The notes beneath the pieces are model-generated. The model worked only from the letters and a program-made list of their open reading frames with translations, was not told the origin of the DNA and made no database searches. This document shows positions 38,001 through 48,869 of a DNA stretch of 64,000 nucleotides, one piece after another. Each line of letters opens with the position of its first letter. Within the stretch, counting starts at the first letter, position 1. The stretch is from Priapulus caudatus (taxonomy: Eukaryota > Priapulida > Priapulimorpha > Priapulimorphida > Priapulidae): contig NW_014577910.1 in the NCBI RefSeq assembly GCF_000485595.1, forward strand, positions 41,436 through 105,435. Direction: 5' to 3'. Made by a program: the position numbers and the translations under genes.

Positions 38001-41000
38001 CGCTAAATGCGAGCTTTGGTGTGCAGACGAATTCCACACACAAAAATTACGGTTTTCGGAGCTTTTCGGTTTTCAGAATTTCGGATAATAGATTGTGTAC
38101 GGTATAATGAACGGCATTAGAAGCTAACCGGGCAAGATATTTCTGACGTCATCCTCGATATGTTTCCCAAAGTAGGCGGACGCCTCCACCGTCGGTATGC
38201 GATTGATATTTTTCTCCTTCGCCGCCGCGCTTGGCTCCGCGTCGCTGTGGATGTTGTCTACGACGGGCACGGAACCCCTGCCGCTCCACGTGCGTCTGCG
38301 CGTGTTGTTCGGCTGGTCCGCCTCCGCGGTGTCGGCCGACAGGAGCGCGGCTTTGCCCATCACGCACTCGTTGTAGTAGTTCTCCATCAGCTGCTCGTCG
38401 TGGAGCACGTTGAACAAGTTGCCGTCGACGGCGTCAAGAGACCTTCGCGTCGCGGCCGTCTTCGGGTAGTTGCAGTTGGCTCTGACGTGCTTGATGAAGT
38501 CCTTCTTCATGACGTACTGTCCGCATTTCTCGCACGCGTCCGTTCGCGCCCCGCAATCAGACTCGTGTTCGTCGAGATCGTCCATTTGCACTTCTAGGTC
38601 ACAGTAACAGCATGCCACTAATCGCTTTTGACATTCATCCTGTAATGATAGCCACAGAATAAGAATCACGATAATCATTAGATTTACAGCGGGTGGCGTA
38701 CAAAAATGTTAATGCGAAGATCTTAGTTATTAAACATCGGGGTACCCTAAATCAAGATGCTTACAATTTCATTTCAAGCATGTGGAATAACAAGTCCAGC
38801 ATTGTTTCCCTGTCCAAAAATATGTCTGACTGTGAAAATATTCTACCACATACATGCATATATATACACTATATTGAATGAAAGTGTCAATTGATGACAC
38901 TGTAGCTCACCACAAAAAAGGACACAAAATAATGAGTGAGTGAGAAGAAGTCAGTTTTAATCGAGCAACCATCGATGTACATTATAGAACGAGAGATATA
39001 TATGGAGAACTCCCAATTATATACTCTTGATAATTATATGTGTAATTTTTTATGTGAAAATAAATGTTTGAGATATGAAAGTCTGAGATGTGGGCGAGTG
39101 ATGGCGTTACACCTAAATGATCGCCATTTAACGTTTTTATAATATTCAGATTTAAGTACTGCATAAAAGCGGAGCTCCCGATGTGTAACATGTAAGGTTG
39201 AAAGAATACGCTTATTCCACGTAGCTGCTATATACCACATGGTGTTTCCCTGCCCATAACACAACTTTTGTCAAAAGTTAATTGGTTGCATGGAAGTGTT
39301 TACTTCGTATGAGTTTTTCTAGGCGGTAGCACACGGTTGCCATCTGTATATCCGCAATAATAATTTATAAACAAAATGAATCACAATTTGTGACGGTAGA
39401 TAGCGCTATACCCGCTTTGATGTTTCTTAGCGATGCGCGTTGAAATAAATAGGTTATGCTGTGTTCCGACATGTTTTGTAAAACTTTACTCTAATATAGA
39501 CGTTTTATCGGCAAGGTGGAGAGGAAATACCAATTTTGCATTAAAGATATTGTCAATGAAATCTTGTAAAACAAACTAGATGAGTGTGACACCACAGACT
39601 GTTTATCTGCGTGTCTATATATATATGCTATATTATTGCCAAAACCTACCTAATTTGCATAATTTTTTTTAAATATCAAAAACCCCTAGCCCTTATTCAT
39701 TCACATACCAAAAATGAGCAAAATCCGTTGAACCTGAGCTGACTAAAGGCAATTCCCATTTTTGCCAAAAAATTGCCGTGGCTCGAAAGTACGTCGACTG
39801 GCGTGCTCCAAAATAAGACGTTCAAACCTCTCCCATAGCAGTAACAACTATACCCAATTTCAAACATGTGGGTCAAACGGTTCCTGAGTTATCGTTGACC
39901 ATAGCCAAATGTTAACGGAAGGACGGACGGACGGACGGACGGACGGACGTACGATGACCCATGGCAATAGCTCAGCTTGACGATGTCAAAATGAGCTAAA
40001 AAAGTTACTTGTATTTTGTATGATCTAAAGTCATTCAAAGTATTCAGGACCTAACCTTGTGACTATCTAGTTTTCCAATTTCAATGAGATCGCTGCAATC
40101 TACACAGGTAACGAGTGCATGCAACTGTTCCTCGTGTTCTTTCTGACGATTTCGTGACACCGGTTCCTTGCATTTTGGGCAGAGTATCAAGTTCCGCTGA
40201 CAGTGTATCTGATGCAGCTCGAAGTTTGCAGCAGTGATGTCTCGTTTGCTATCAAAGTCAATAAGTAACAGTTTTGTCAGTTTCCAGTGCTAACACATTA
40301 ATTCATGCTTAATTTAATTTGTGCAGCTACACTTGTGTATTTACACACCTAACCATAAACCTATCTCATGGGTTAGAATATGTACACAAACGCATACTGC
40401 ATTACTACTGGTGTATAAACAGTACTGGTGTAGACTGTAGGATTTCCAGGAAATTTAAACCAATAAAGCATGTGATGTGATACACAGGGTTGATTAAAGT
40501 TAAACGCTTTCTAATCACGCCTGTCATTTTAATGGACGATGACGATATAGCATATATCGTTTTCCCATCGTACCACAGACTTTATTAATTTACTGCAGTA
40601 ATGCTGCGTTTACACTACTGATTTTTGTTAGCAAATCGTACCGTTTTCAAGTGCATTCCAACACAATCGGCTGAAATTCAACTGTGTTGGAGTCGGAGTC
40701 AGGCCGAGTTGGTGCACGTTCTATTTCTCCAACTCGGCGACTTGATTCCGACTCCGACTCCAACACAGTCGAATTTCAGCCGATTGTGTTGGAATGCACT
40801 TAAAATCGGTACGATTTGCTGACAAAAATCGATAGTGTAAACGCAGCATAAGATTACCAAGCGGGACCGCTGACAGGCACTTGGAACGTCTCAATAGAAA
40901 AAAAAAGTAAATAAACACGAAATGTATTTACTACCAGTCTTAATGTTTCTCTACTAGTACTCTATTTCGCCTATAAAGTATAATCACCTGTAAATGCCGA

Positions 41001-41410
41001 TCAAATGCTCGTCTGCAACACACAAGTACACTGCACGCTAGCTGCTGCACACTGACACATAAATATATTATAGTGTAATGTTTATATCATAATATATGTC
41101 ATATTTATGTGTCAGTGTGCAGCAGCTAGCGTGCAGCAGCCAGCGCGTGACAGTGTGTTGCAGATGAACATTTGGACGGGATTTACAGGAAATTGTCGGC
41201 AATAATAGGTGAAAGAGAGTAGAGAAACATTAAGACTTTGGTAGTAAATAGATTTCGTAATTATTAAGCATTATATTTTATTGAAACGCTCCAAGTGCCT
41301 GTGCCTGTGGAACCGCTACTTTCGTGAATGAACTAGGCCTAGCCTAGCCTAGGAAGTGCAATTGCGTACCAGTTTGCACAGTACTTAGTGTCCCCCTCTT
41401 GCCGATCCAT
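32098..41410 (-). CDS. TRAFD1: TRAF-type zinc-finger protein, TRAFD1-like, about 14 exons
   Basis: TRAFD1 (FLN29) is a negative regulator of TLR/RIG-I-type innate signalling in vertebrates. Exons in transcript order: 41370-41410, 40056-40248, 38129-38639, 37422-37592, 36401-36468, 35882-36024, 35576-35676, 35368-35424, 35099-35292, 34694-34852, 33347-33517, 33027-33123, 32702-32824, 32098-32291. All phases agree; 740 residues versus about 580 in human. The N-terminus is MDRQEGDTKYCANC joined to KRDITAANFELHQIHC, then CPKCKEPV, CCYCDLEVQMDDLDEHESDC and CEKCGQYVMKKDFIKH: a string of TRAF-type C2HC fingers as in TRAFD1/XAF1. Two further fingers read LPCEFCCELFPFDDLILHQ and IPCEFCNELFPVNCLLQHE, matching TRAFD1's PCEFC pair. 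The remaining half is Ser/Pro/Gln-rich linker. Less certain: the junctions at 35576/35424 and 35368/35292 (chosen to keep phase) and the 3' end, since the 32143 donor could lead to another exon. Confidence 0.87.
33535..34343. repeat. Palindromic repeat with TTAA-flanked element and Helitron-like end, TRAFD1-like intron
   Basis: The outer 40 bp (CATGCTAATAAAATTTATCT, then CAGTTAGATCC) recur inverted at 34303-34343. Between them, 33615-34298 is bounded by TTAA with ends AGGGATCGTTTACTCTAGG and CCTAGAGTCTACTATCCCT. Near its right end, CCCGCGCGTAGCGCGGG (34242-34258) plus CTAGT (34265-34269) looks like a Helitron 3' terminus. The right outer arm starts only 18 bp beyond an exon in its left neighbour, so exon-flanking sequence may have been copied. 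Confidence 0.7.
36160..36310. repeat. AT-rich (TTAATTAA / TATTAATAATTA) low-complexity tract
   Basis: About 120 bp made almost entirely of A and T with repeated ATTAATTA and CTTAAATA words, in a TRAFD1-like intron, between the exons at 36024 and 36401. Confidence 0.85.
36537..36582. mobile_element. Mini foldback element (TCARGAG family), copy 5
   Basis: A 46-bp hairpin, TCAGAAGTCTATCAATTG to GATAGACTCCTGA, flanked by the exact 5-bp duplication TATTA. In a TRAFD1-like intron. Confidence 0.85.
36619..37115. mobile_element. TTAA-flanked inverted-repeat element, copy B
   Basis: Ends AGCCGCACTATGCGCATC and its near-complement with TTAA on both sides. Arms of about 130 bp match those of 16159-17297. 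The interior contains GTAATCTGACGCCAACGC and AGGTGACGTCACATG, also seen at 60660-60740. Confidence 0.85.
37779..38102. mobile_element. Tigger/pogo-like MITE in a TRAFD1-like intron
   Basis: Ends CAGTACACAATCTATTATCC and its near-complement with TA on both sides. CAGT plus ATTATCCGAA is the usual Tigger-type terminus. It ends 26 bp from the exon at 38129, on the donor side of that minus-strand exon. Confidence 0.8.
38960..39600 (+). repeat. Dispersed repeat (partner of 20690-21400)
   Basis: Same order of blocks as 20690-21400 without the 390-bp insertion, plus extra AT-rich sequence near 39000-39330. In a TRAFD1-like intron. Confidence 0.75.
39690..40005 (+). repeat. Dispersed repeat with GGACGGACG and GTCAAAATGAGCTAAAA 3' box
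   Basis: Unlike its relatives upstream of the box, but the ending GGACGGACGGACGGACGG plus CTCAGC and TGAGCTAAAA matches the 3' boxes near 28870-28925 and 30790-30870. It ends about 50 bp from the exon at 40056. Confidence 0.6.
40601..40849. mobile_element. Palindromic foldback MITE, TRAFD1-like intron 1
   Basis: Arms of about 115 bp start ATGCTGCGTTTACACTA and are near-perfect inverted copies through AAGTGCATTCCAACACAATC and AACTCGGC. Flanked by TAA on both sides. Confidence 0.85.
40859..41315. mobile_element. Second foldback element, TRAFD1-like intron 1
   Basis: Inverted arms include CTGACAGGCACTTGG, TTAATGTTTCTCTACT, CACGCTAGCTGCTGCACACT and GACACATAAATAT. A single, related arm lies at 44890-45010, upstream of the Ty3 element. 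A zinc-finger-like open frame inside it (minus) is not an exon; see rejected items. Confidence 0.8.
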
Positions 41411-41862
41411 ATTAAAGCAAGAACCTCTTTCAAAGCAGTGGTGTCAGAACGGAATGTTAGTATGTTGGATTTTTATATTAACTTAAAATTCACGAATATC
41501 ATATTCATTGCATTGCGTACTGACTTCACGAAACCCGAAACACAACAAACAAATAAGACCGCCGATAGCGAAACCTGGTGGCACAAAATAGAACATGAGT
41601 TTTACGATTTACCTTGCTAATGTCACTCACAATATGTATCACAATATTTTTGACTTTTTCTGCAATTTTTTTAAACGTTTTCGAAATTGTGTAATTATAA
41701 AAAATTATTAATCTACTAAACAAGCATTATTTAGTAGATATCATAAAATGTTCACTTGTTTTATTTCTGTGTGCATAGCAGTCTACTTAGTCTTGTGAAA
41801 GCCACATACATAAAAGATATAAATAACTAGGCTAAGTATGTTATTTCTATTTCTATGATGAG
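41411..41862. promoter_or_regulatory. Divergent promoter region, TRAFD1-like / zinc-finger gene
   Basis: Less than 0.5 kb between the TRAFD1-like start codon (minus) and the first coding-like sequence of the zinc-finger gene (plus). A non-coding first exon for the latter may lie here. Confidence 0.5.
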
Positions 41863-43926
41863 AGCAAGCTTGACGCCTCTCTCCACGAGCCCGAGGATTC
41901 TCACATCAAATTGGTTTATCACAGCTAGCATGATGTCAGCGACACTGACACGGCATCCTGCTCAGCTCAAACCTTACTGAATACTGTTACTGTTAGTGTT
42001 GCGCATTCTGAAAGTGAAAGCCTCCTGGATTCCTCCACTAGCACGCACTATCTACGAGACATCGAGTTCCACCCGTCTGTAATTGCAAACGTACCGAGCA
42101 CTGAAACTTTACTAGACGGAAGGCATCTGATGTGGAACAACGAGGAGCCATACTGCTCGTCAACGATTCATGCCAATGATGCAATTAATGAATGTAAACT
42201 TTCTTCTTCTTCGCGTGTCATGAATCACAGCGGTAGCGAATTCCTGCCAGACACACGTTCAGGCTTCTCAACGTTGGACGCAGGAACTGTATCTGTGACG
42301 GACGATGTTGCGAGTGTTCCGAGTGTCTGGAGTTCGAATACTGGTTATTCCGTATCTATGGAGACTTCAGGCAAGCCGCTTACTAATTGGAATCTATTCA
42401 CAGATGACGTGTTTTCAAACGATTCGCCAGCCGGCCATGTCTTGACTGATGAGGTTTTGGACACGAATTTGACAGATGGTCAACTTGCAGTATCTTATTC
42501 GATTATGAATAGGAGTAGTGGTACTGGTTACTGTGCAGCTTCGTGTGTTGACACAGACATAAGTCTGGCTAGGGGACAGTATGTAGCTCCTCATGTAGTT
42601 ACACTTACAGAAACAAACTTGGCCAATTCTCAGTATGTTGCTCCGTGTGTGCCCATAGCCACAAAATTAGAAGTTAACGCACTGTCATACAGTCACAGAC
42701 ACATTTCTAATCCTCACTCAAAGAGACCGCTGTCATATCAAAAGCAACGAGAGAAACAAAGGCTGATCAGATTACTGCACAGGTCAAAGTTGCGTGGTTC
42801 GCAGCTCTCTGGTTTGTTGCCCTGTTCAATGCAAAATGTTGCTGATGTTGACCAAGAGGATCCAGCGAAAAATAAAGTAGAAGATCTTACAAATACTGTT
42901 CAGATGCTGAGAGCAGATGTCAGGGAGATAAAGCAAATTTTATGTAGCCTGCTTGTGGATAGGTCTGGCTCTCAGTACATTGCCAGTAACGATAAGTCGC
43001 TGGATAACAGCGCAAATTCCTATGAAGAGGCTGGCAGCTCACCATTACAAGCACTGTCATGTATCTCAAAGGTTGAGAACACACCATGTTCGGTTGATGC
43101 ACGACAACATGTTTCATCATTGGCCGTTGCATCTTTATCAATGTTGCCCATGTTGGAACACGTGGCTGAAGAATCCGAATCATTGACACCTCTAGGAAAG
43201 GTTTTTTCAGCAAAGGCAGCAGGCCTCCCACAGACGAGCAATTGTTTCCTCCCATCCAGCAGAATGTCACATGGAGCTGAACTAAAACTATGCGCAGCAC
43301 CTGAGTGGGACATTGTCGACCTGTCACAATCACTTGAGGACACAGAGCCATTCTGTTCGACAGCAAGGGCAACAGGGGTCAGAACGCCTCAGCGAGGAGT
43401 ATTATCCCCACAACCAGTTAATTCAAGGCTATCGTCAGTAATGACATCTCCACAGGCACACAACAAAATGTTACCGTTAGCAGCAACACCACCACAACGA
43501 GGCATCAGTGGCCGATGCAACATCTTCGGTAGTTCTCAATCAGAGACAGAAGGAGGTGAGACCGACGGCGCGTCGGCAGAATGCAAATGCGAATTCTGCG
43601 GCAAAACCGTACTGGGGGGTTACGGCGCTCTCGCTCGCCACAGACACGACCACCGGGCGGATGCGCAGTTCCACTGCAGGATTTGCGGTAACGTGCTGCT
43701 CTCCTTCCGAAATCTTGAAATGCATTATCGCGCCCACGCGACTGCACTGACCTTCAGATGTCCTCTGTGCGCGGCCGCGTTTCCGCAGCGTGGACAACTA
43801 TACGCGCACATGCGGGAGGAACACACTAGAGGCGTTCTGCACAGGTGCAGCGTGTGTCTAAAGGTGTTCGGATCAGGGCAGAAGCTGCAGCGTCACGCAA
43901 GAAGCATGCACACGAAGAAGCGATGA
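41863..43926 (+). CDS. C2H2 zinc-finger protein, four C-terminal fingers
   Basis: The uninterrupted frame from the Met at 42130 encodes 598 residues. Coding-like sequence continues in frame upstream to 41929 with no Met, and beyond a TAG (41926-41928) to about 41863, so the true start is unsettled. The first 480 residues are Ser/Thr-rich and poorly conserved-looking; a short coiled-coil-like helix (EDLTNTVQMLRADVREIKQ) lies near residue 255-275. Four C2H2 fingers close the protein: CEFCGKTVLGGYGALARHRH, CRICGNVLLSFRNLEMHYRAH-type, CPLCAAAFPQRGQLYAHM and CSVCLKVFGSGQKLQRHA, each with two Cys two apart and two terminal His. This predicts a nuclear DNA-binding protein. I do not recognise a specific family. 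Head-to-head with the TRAFD1-like gene. If the protein begins at 41929 or upstream it needs another exon. Confidence 0.83.
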
Positions 43927-44487
43927 CGTGGTTAGTGCGTCGGCAAATGCGTTGAGTTCCGCTCAAGTTATTTTCTTGCCATTAGGTTCGGCAGAATAAT
44001 TTCGCCTACTGTGGAATCGTGTTTGTCAACACCAACACTTACTACTTACTGATACGTTGAGTTTATTCAGTATAAATCGTTAATTTAATAGGATGATATG
44101 TATTGTACTAGGAGACTTATAAGGCACATTATTAGCCACACATTGTATAATATCAGTGATAATATGTACTTCTGATATGATCGGTATCAAATGGATACGA
44201 ACTCCCCGATAAAGGACTGCAGATCAAATACTACAAGTCTTATACACTCTCAAGTACTATCCAAAAGTGGAATGATTGTCACACACGGCTGCATGCTCAT
44301 GATATATAAAAATTAATGTTTCTTTTAATTTTCGAAATTTTAATTTGACTGGTTGGCAAATAAAAAACCGATCATGTCTTGATATTTTTGTTACACTTGA
44401 AATTAAGATGTCATTTTCTACAGCATAGGTTACAAGAGAAGGCATGCGTCAAAGATGTATTTATTTCCAAAAAAGAGTATAGTGCAC
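43927..44487. other. Zinc-finger gene 3' flank
   Basis: AT-rich DNA after the stop codon at 43924-43926, expected to include the 3' UTR. No other feature seen. Confidence 0.5.
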
Positions 44488-44790
44488 TGCAGGGTTCGTA
44501 GCGGGTCTTCCAAAGTCTTATAAGTACTTATTTTGCCAAAAATAAAATAAGGGCCCTTGGTGAAATCTTAGAAAAGTACTTAATAGTCCTTGTTTTTTGC
44601 CAAAGGACCATTTTTACAAGCTGGAATAATTAAATCTGCTGTGGAAATGTGTATATTAATATTATTAGTGTACTATAATAGTCGGTGATCTATTAGAAAT
44701 CGCGTAAAAAAGTCTTATTTTGGCCTCCAGAAAATTAAGGGTCTTATAAGTCCTTATTTCAACAGGTGTCTTACTACTATGAACCCTGCA
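44488..44790. mobile_element. hAT-like MITE
   Basis: Starts CAGGGTTCGTAGCGGGTC and ends CTACTATGAACCCTG, inverted. Both arms carry CTTATAAGTACTTATTTTG-like words. CACTG occurs on both flanks, but an 8-bp duplication could not be fixed. Confidence 0.7.
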
Positions 44791-45283
44791 CTGTCACATA
44801 GCAAATCGCGATCTCGCTAACTTCGATTGTGAAAATTTAGTGAGTTTTTCAACTTTATAGAGCTTGTTGCTTTATTTTCTTGTTTGTGCACATCGGCAAT
44901 CGTGGTATGAACTTGTGTGTTGTAGTGGAGCATCTGAACGGCATTTATAGAAAGTTATTACTAATAATAGGCGAAAGAGACTAAAGAAACATTAAGACTT
45001 TGGTATCAAATACAGCATCGCGCCACATTCCGTTTTGTAGGTTAATGTAGGCGTACACGGAACTAGCGCACGCTCGCTGGTCGATTGGCCGCCAAGATAG
45101 CGTTTTTCGGCGAAGCTTATGCGCTCAAAACGGACAGGTGTGTGCCTGGGACTCTTTTTTGTACTTAACGTCGACATTTGGTCATTTTCATCAAGAGAAG
45201 ACGCCGATATGCAAGCACCCCAAACTTCTCAAAATTAGTATAGGAAGGAACTTATTGCGAGGCAGTGCCACCTTCAGGAAGAG

Positions 45284-45284
45284 N
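45284..45284. other. Single ambiguous base (N)
   Basis: One N, at the apparent left limit of recognisable retroelement coding sequence. Confidence 1.
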
Positions 45285-47540
45285 CTGTCTGATGACATTA
45301 TTGTTCACGGGAAAACACAAGAGGATCATGATGCAAGCCTTCAAGCAACATTGGGAAAGCTCAGTGATAATGGAGCAAAGCTGAACAGTGACAAATGTAT
45401 CTTCTCAGTGAGAGAGCTGACATTCTTTGGCCATGTGTTCGGAGGAAATGGTATGTCAGCCGATCCCGACAAGATCAAGACGATCGCGAACTCTCCAGCT
45501 CCTACAAGTGTCAGTGAAATTCGTTCCTTTTTGGGTATGACCCAATATGTATCACGATACATTCCAGAGTACGCAACACTCACGGAACCATTGAGACAGC
45601 TGACAAAGAAGGATGCCGCATGGAGTTGGTCGGATCGTGAACAGCAGGCATTTAACAAGCTCAAGATGTCACTGACAGGTGCTCATGTTATGGCATATTT
45701 CAGTCCTGCCGAGCAGACGGAGATCCTAGTTGACGCAAGTCCAGTTGGGCTTGGGGCGATACTGATGCAAAAGGGTAAAGTAATTTGCTATGCGAGTCGT
45801 GCCCTTACCGATGTTGAGCAGCGCTACTCCCAGACGGACAGAGAAATGCTAGCAGTAGTGTACGGGGTCGAACATTTCCACCTTTACCTGTACGGCTCCT
45901 CATTCACTGTGTTGACAGATCACAAACCTTTGCTAGGTATTGTAAACAGTCTGAAAACAGCAACAGCACGTATGGAGAGATGGCGACTGAGGCTCATGCC
46001 CTATGAGATGACACTGAAGTATCGTCCAGGTCGAGATGACCAAAACCCGGCTGACTACATAAGCCGTCATCCCCAGACACTCCCAGAACGTGAGAATGCG
46101 GGAGAAGCCTATGTGAACTACATATGCAAGAACGCAGTCCCGAAAACAATGACATTGGATGAAGTTCGAGTTGCAACACAGCAAGATGACATTCTACAGA
46201 AAGTAATCCTCGCCGTGCAGACAGGCCGGTGGCAGGATGTGATTTGAAACAGTACCAACTGTTTCAGAGATGAGATCTCCATTAGTAACGGTGTTGTTAT
46301 TAGAGACCATCGCCTGGTCATCCCAGCAAGTCTCCAAGACAAGGTCATTGCGATTGCCCATCAGTCACACCAGGGTATAGTAAAGACCAAACAGCTAATC
46401 AGAGAAAAGGTCTGGTTTCCAGGAATAGACAAACAAGTAGAAGAAGCTGTGAAGTCGTGCATTCCGTGTATGGCATCTTACCCAGGTCCCACTCAGCGTG
46501 AGCCCATTAAGCCTACCCCACTACCAACAGCGCCATGGGTGAACATTGCGATGGACTTTGCCGGTCCGTTCCCGACAGGTGATTACCTGCTGGGTCGCGA
46601 TTGATGAGTATAGCCGTTATCCAGAGGTTGAGATAATTTCATCAACGTCCGCTAAGGTGGTCTTACCGGTATTAGAAACATTTTTGCACGACAAGGTATA
46701 CCCACAACTGTAAAAAGCGATAACGGTCCGCCCTCAATGGAGGGAATTCAGTGATTTGCTCGGAAATACGGTTTCCACCATCGGAAAGTCACGCCCTGTG
46801 GCCAGAGGCCAATGGTGAGGCCGAGCGTTTCATGGCTACATTGAATAAGAAACATTAGATCATCAGTTGCAGAGAACAGCAATTGGAAGACCGAGTACAG
46901 CTATTCTTGCGACAATACAGAGCTACTCCGCATACAAGCATCAAAATCTCCCCGTTTTGAGGTTCTGACAGGTCGAAAGATGAACATCGGACTCCTGAGG
47001 TGATTTCACATCACATTTGTGAACCTGCCCACATAAACATTTCTCAAAATGATGAGGCCAGCAAACACAAAATGCAGTCTATGCAGACAGCAACGACACA
47101 CAAAGTTGTTCCTTAGGCTGCGGCTGTGATTCGTGTGACTGGAAACAACGACGCAACAAACTTACTCCACCGTTGATCCAAGACCCTGCATAATCGTGAC
47201 AAGAAAGGTAGTATGATTACTGCACAACGTGGTGAATCGCTCATACTCGTAATTCATCATTTTCAAACGTATACATGGAAATCATCCGATGCCAGTGATG
47301 AGTGAGGAGCATTACGATATCCAGAGTGGAGACCCTGAACATCCGTCGCAGTGTGAATCGCCACAATCTTCTAGATGCCCAACGAGAACGCCTGATTCTC
47401 CGAGACATCTCCAACCAATCGGTTCCACTCCAGTCAGGAGAGCGTTGTCCACTCCAGTCCAGCCCGTTGCAGGTTCCAGGCCTAGCCGAGTGCGAAAACC
47501 GCCTGAACATTTGAAAGATTTACGTTGTGGGCTAATGTGA
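45285..47540 (+). pseudogene. Decayed Ty3/gypsy (Metaviridae) pol: partial RT, RNase H, integrase
   Basis: The first frame (to 46247) starts in the reverse-transcriptase palm at SDDIIVHGKTQEDH, the site where the family has its catalytic Asp pair, then the thumb/connection (IRSFLGMTQYVSRYIPEY) and RNase H (ILVDASPVGLGAI, TDREMLAVVYGVEHF, LTDHKPLL). It then stops. Integrase remains follow at about 46250-46610, with a zinc-binding-type HQSHQG and SCIPCM and an early core motif (AMDFAGPFP). Further breaks follow. A closing frame at 47289-47540 carries the usual RPSRVRKPPEHLKD end of pol. Gag, protease and the 5' LTR are missing, so the copy is 5'-truncated and multiply broken. Not functional as it stands. 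Confidence 0.9.
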
Positions 47541-47971
47541 AATCTGTGTGATTAAGAAGGTTCCAGTTATTGATGTTGCTGTGGTAAACTAGCTTCAGTG
47601 AATGAAAATTCAGTGGAAACTCTTGACAATTGTTTTATGTAATTTAGTCAAGTCGAGCGAAGACTCATTTTTCATTTTTTTTTTTGCAAGAAGAAAGAGT
47701 TATGCTGCAGTTAATAGTGTGATTTTATTACATCAGTGATCAGAGACAGACAATTACGTTAGATTTTGACAGTTAGTATTTGTACTGAACAAGAGCGTGT
47801 TGAATTTGTATTTGAGATTTGAATGTGTTATGAGAGTTCAATCTGACGAGTAACTAGTTTGATAAGTATTTGTAACCTGAATGGTAATCTTAGCTATTGT
47901 AAAATGTCAAGATCTTTCCAAAAGTTAAGTTTTGTATGTAGAGAAAATCTCTTCGTTAAGATAAGGAGGAA

Positions 47972-48180
47972 TGTTGTGTTCAAGCTTATTAGTTATTTCC
48001 ATTATGTTTGTGCACTAGATGGCGACACAGTATAAAGCACGTTAGAACAAGAGTAGCCATCTTTTAGACGGAGATCAAACACACGAGCTGTGTAAATGTA
48101 AACCGGACTATAACCTTAATAAACAGACATAACACACGAGCTGTGTTTACTATGTGTGTATATAACTATGCAACATAACA
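47972..48180 (+). mobile_element. 3' LTR of the Ty3/gypsy element
   Basis: 209 bp starting TGTTGTGTTC and ending AACATAACA (TG...CA with TGTT/AACA ends), preceded by a purine-rich tract AAGATAAGGAGGAA. It contains a TATA-like ATAAAGCACG (48033) and AATAAACAG (48118), a likely polyadenylation signal. No matching 5' LTR is in the window. It abuts the repeat at 48181. Confidence 0.75.
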
Positions 48181-48560
48181 GTGACGTTAGTGTGCGTGTG
48201 GACTGTCGACGCGGTACCAGTCTACACTACGTAGTGTTAGAGTTCAGTGAGCGAGGGGAACTACGGAGGCAATATTTTTATTTTTCAAATGAAATAATCT
48301 GAATGAGCTTTCAAAACTAGCAGGAATTTCAGGAATTGATAGCCGGATTTGATAGTCTTAATATTCAAGATGAAAGAGAGAGGGGAAAACACCCCCCTTT
48401 TTAAAAGAAATCTCGGCGTGAAAAGTCAATACAGCCACCTATTTTTACAATTCTTGGGCCGGATTTTGTCGCGCGAAAAATACCCTTTACCGGAGATTTG
48501 GGAACGCGCATGCGGTCCTTCCGACTCGGAGGGGGAGCCGGGGTTACTACGAGACGCGCG
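48181..48560 (+). repeat. Dispersed repeat, partner of 21609-22290
   Basis: Reverse complement of the 21609-22290 host repeat, without its inserted CCCTAA element: GTGACGTTAGTGT at the left, CTTAATATTCAAGATGAAAG and CGCGCATGCGGTCC farther on. The retroelement LTR interrupts its left end. Confidence 0.8.
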
Positions 48561-48869
48561 CATGAACTCCGTGATCAGGGCCGTAGATAGCGGGGGGGGG
48601 GATATTATTCCCCCCACACTTATTGAGGTGTACTTGAGGTGTATGACGTGTACAATCATGACATCCCCGCTACTTTAAGGAGGAAAATGGGGGAAAATTT
48701 CATATTTTACAGACACTAAATACTGAACATTTATCTACAAATCCGTCATCTCTATTCATACTCTCCTAATCTATTATTACACAAATGGAAAGTAACATAC
48801 ATCACTGGTAAATGTCTGTAAACTCGTTCCAAGAATGATATTATTTTACTGAAAACTCTGACGGTTATT

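Noticed and set aside
40985-41040. A minus-strand zinc-finger-like first exon for the TRAFD1-like gene (frame with LCVADEHLIGIY, phase-compatible)
   Set aside because: It lies inside a foldback element whose other arm and a second locus carry the same sequence. The exon at 41370-41410 gives the CxxC finger expected (YCANCKRDI).
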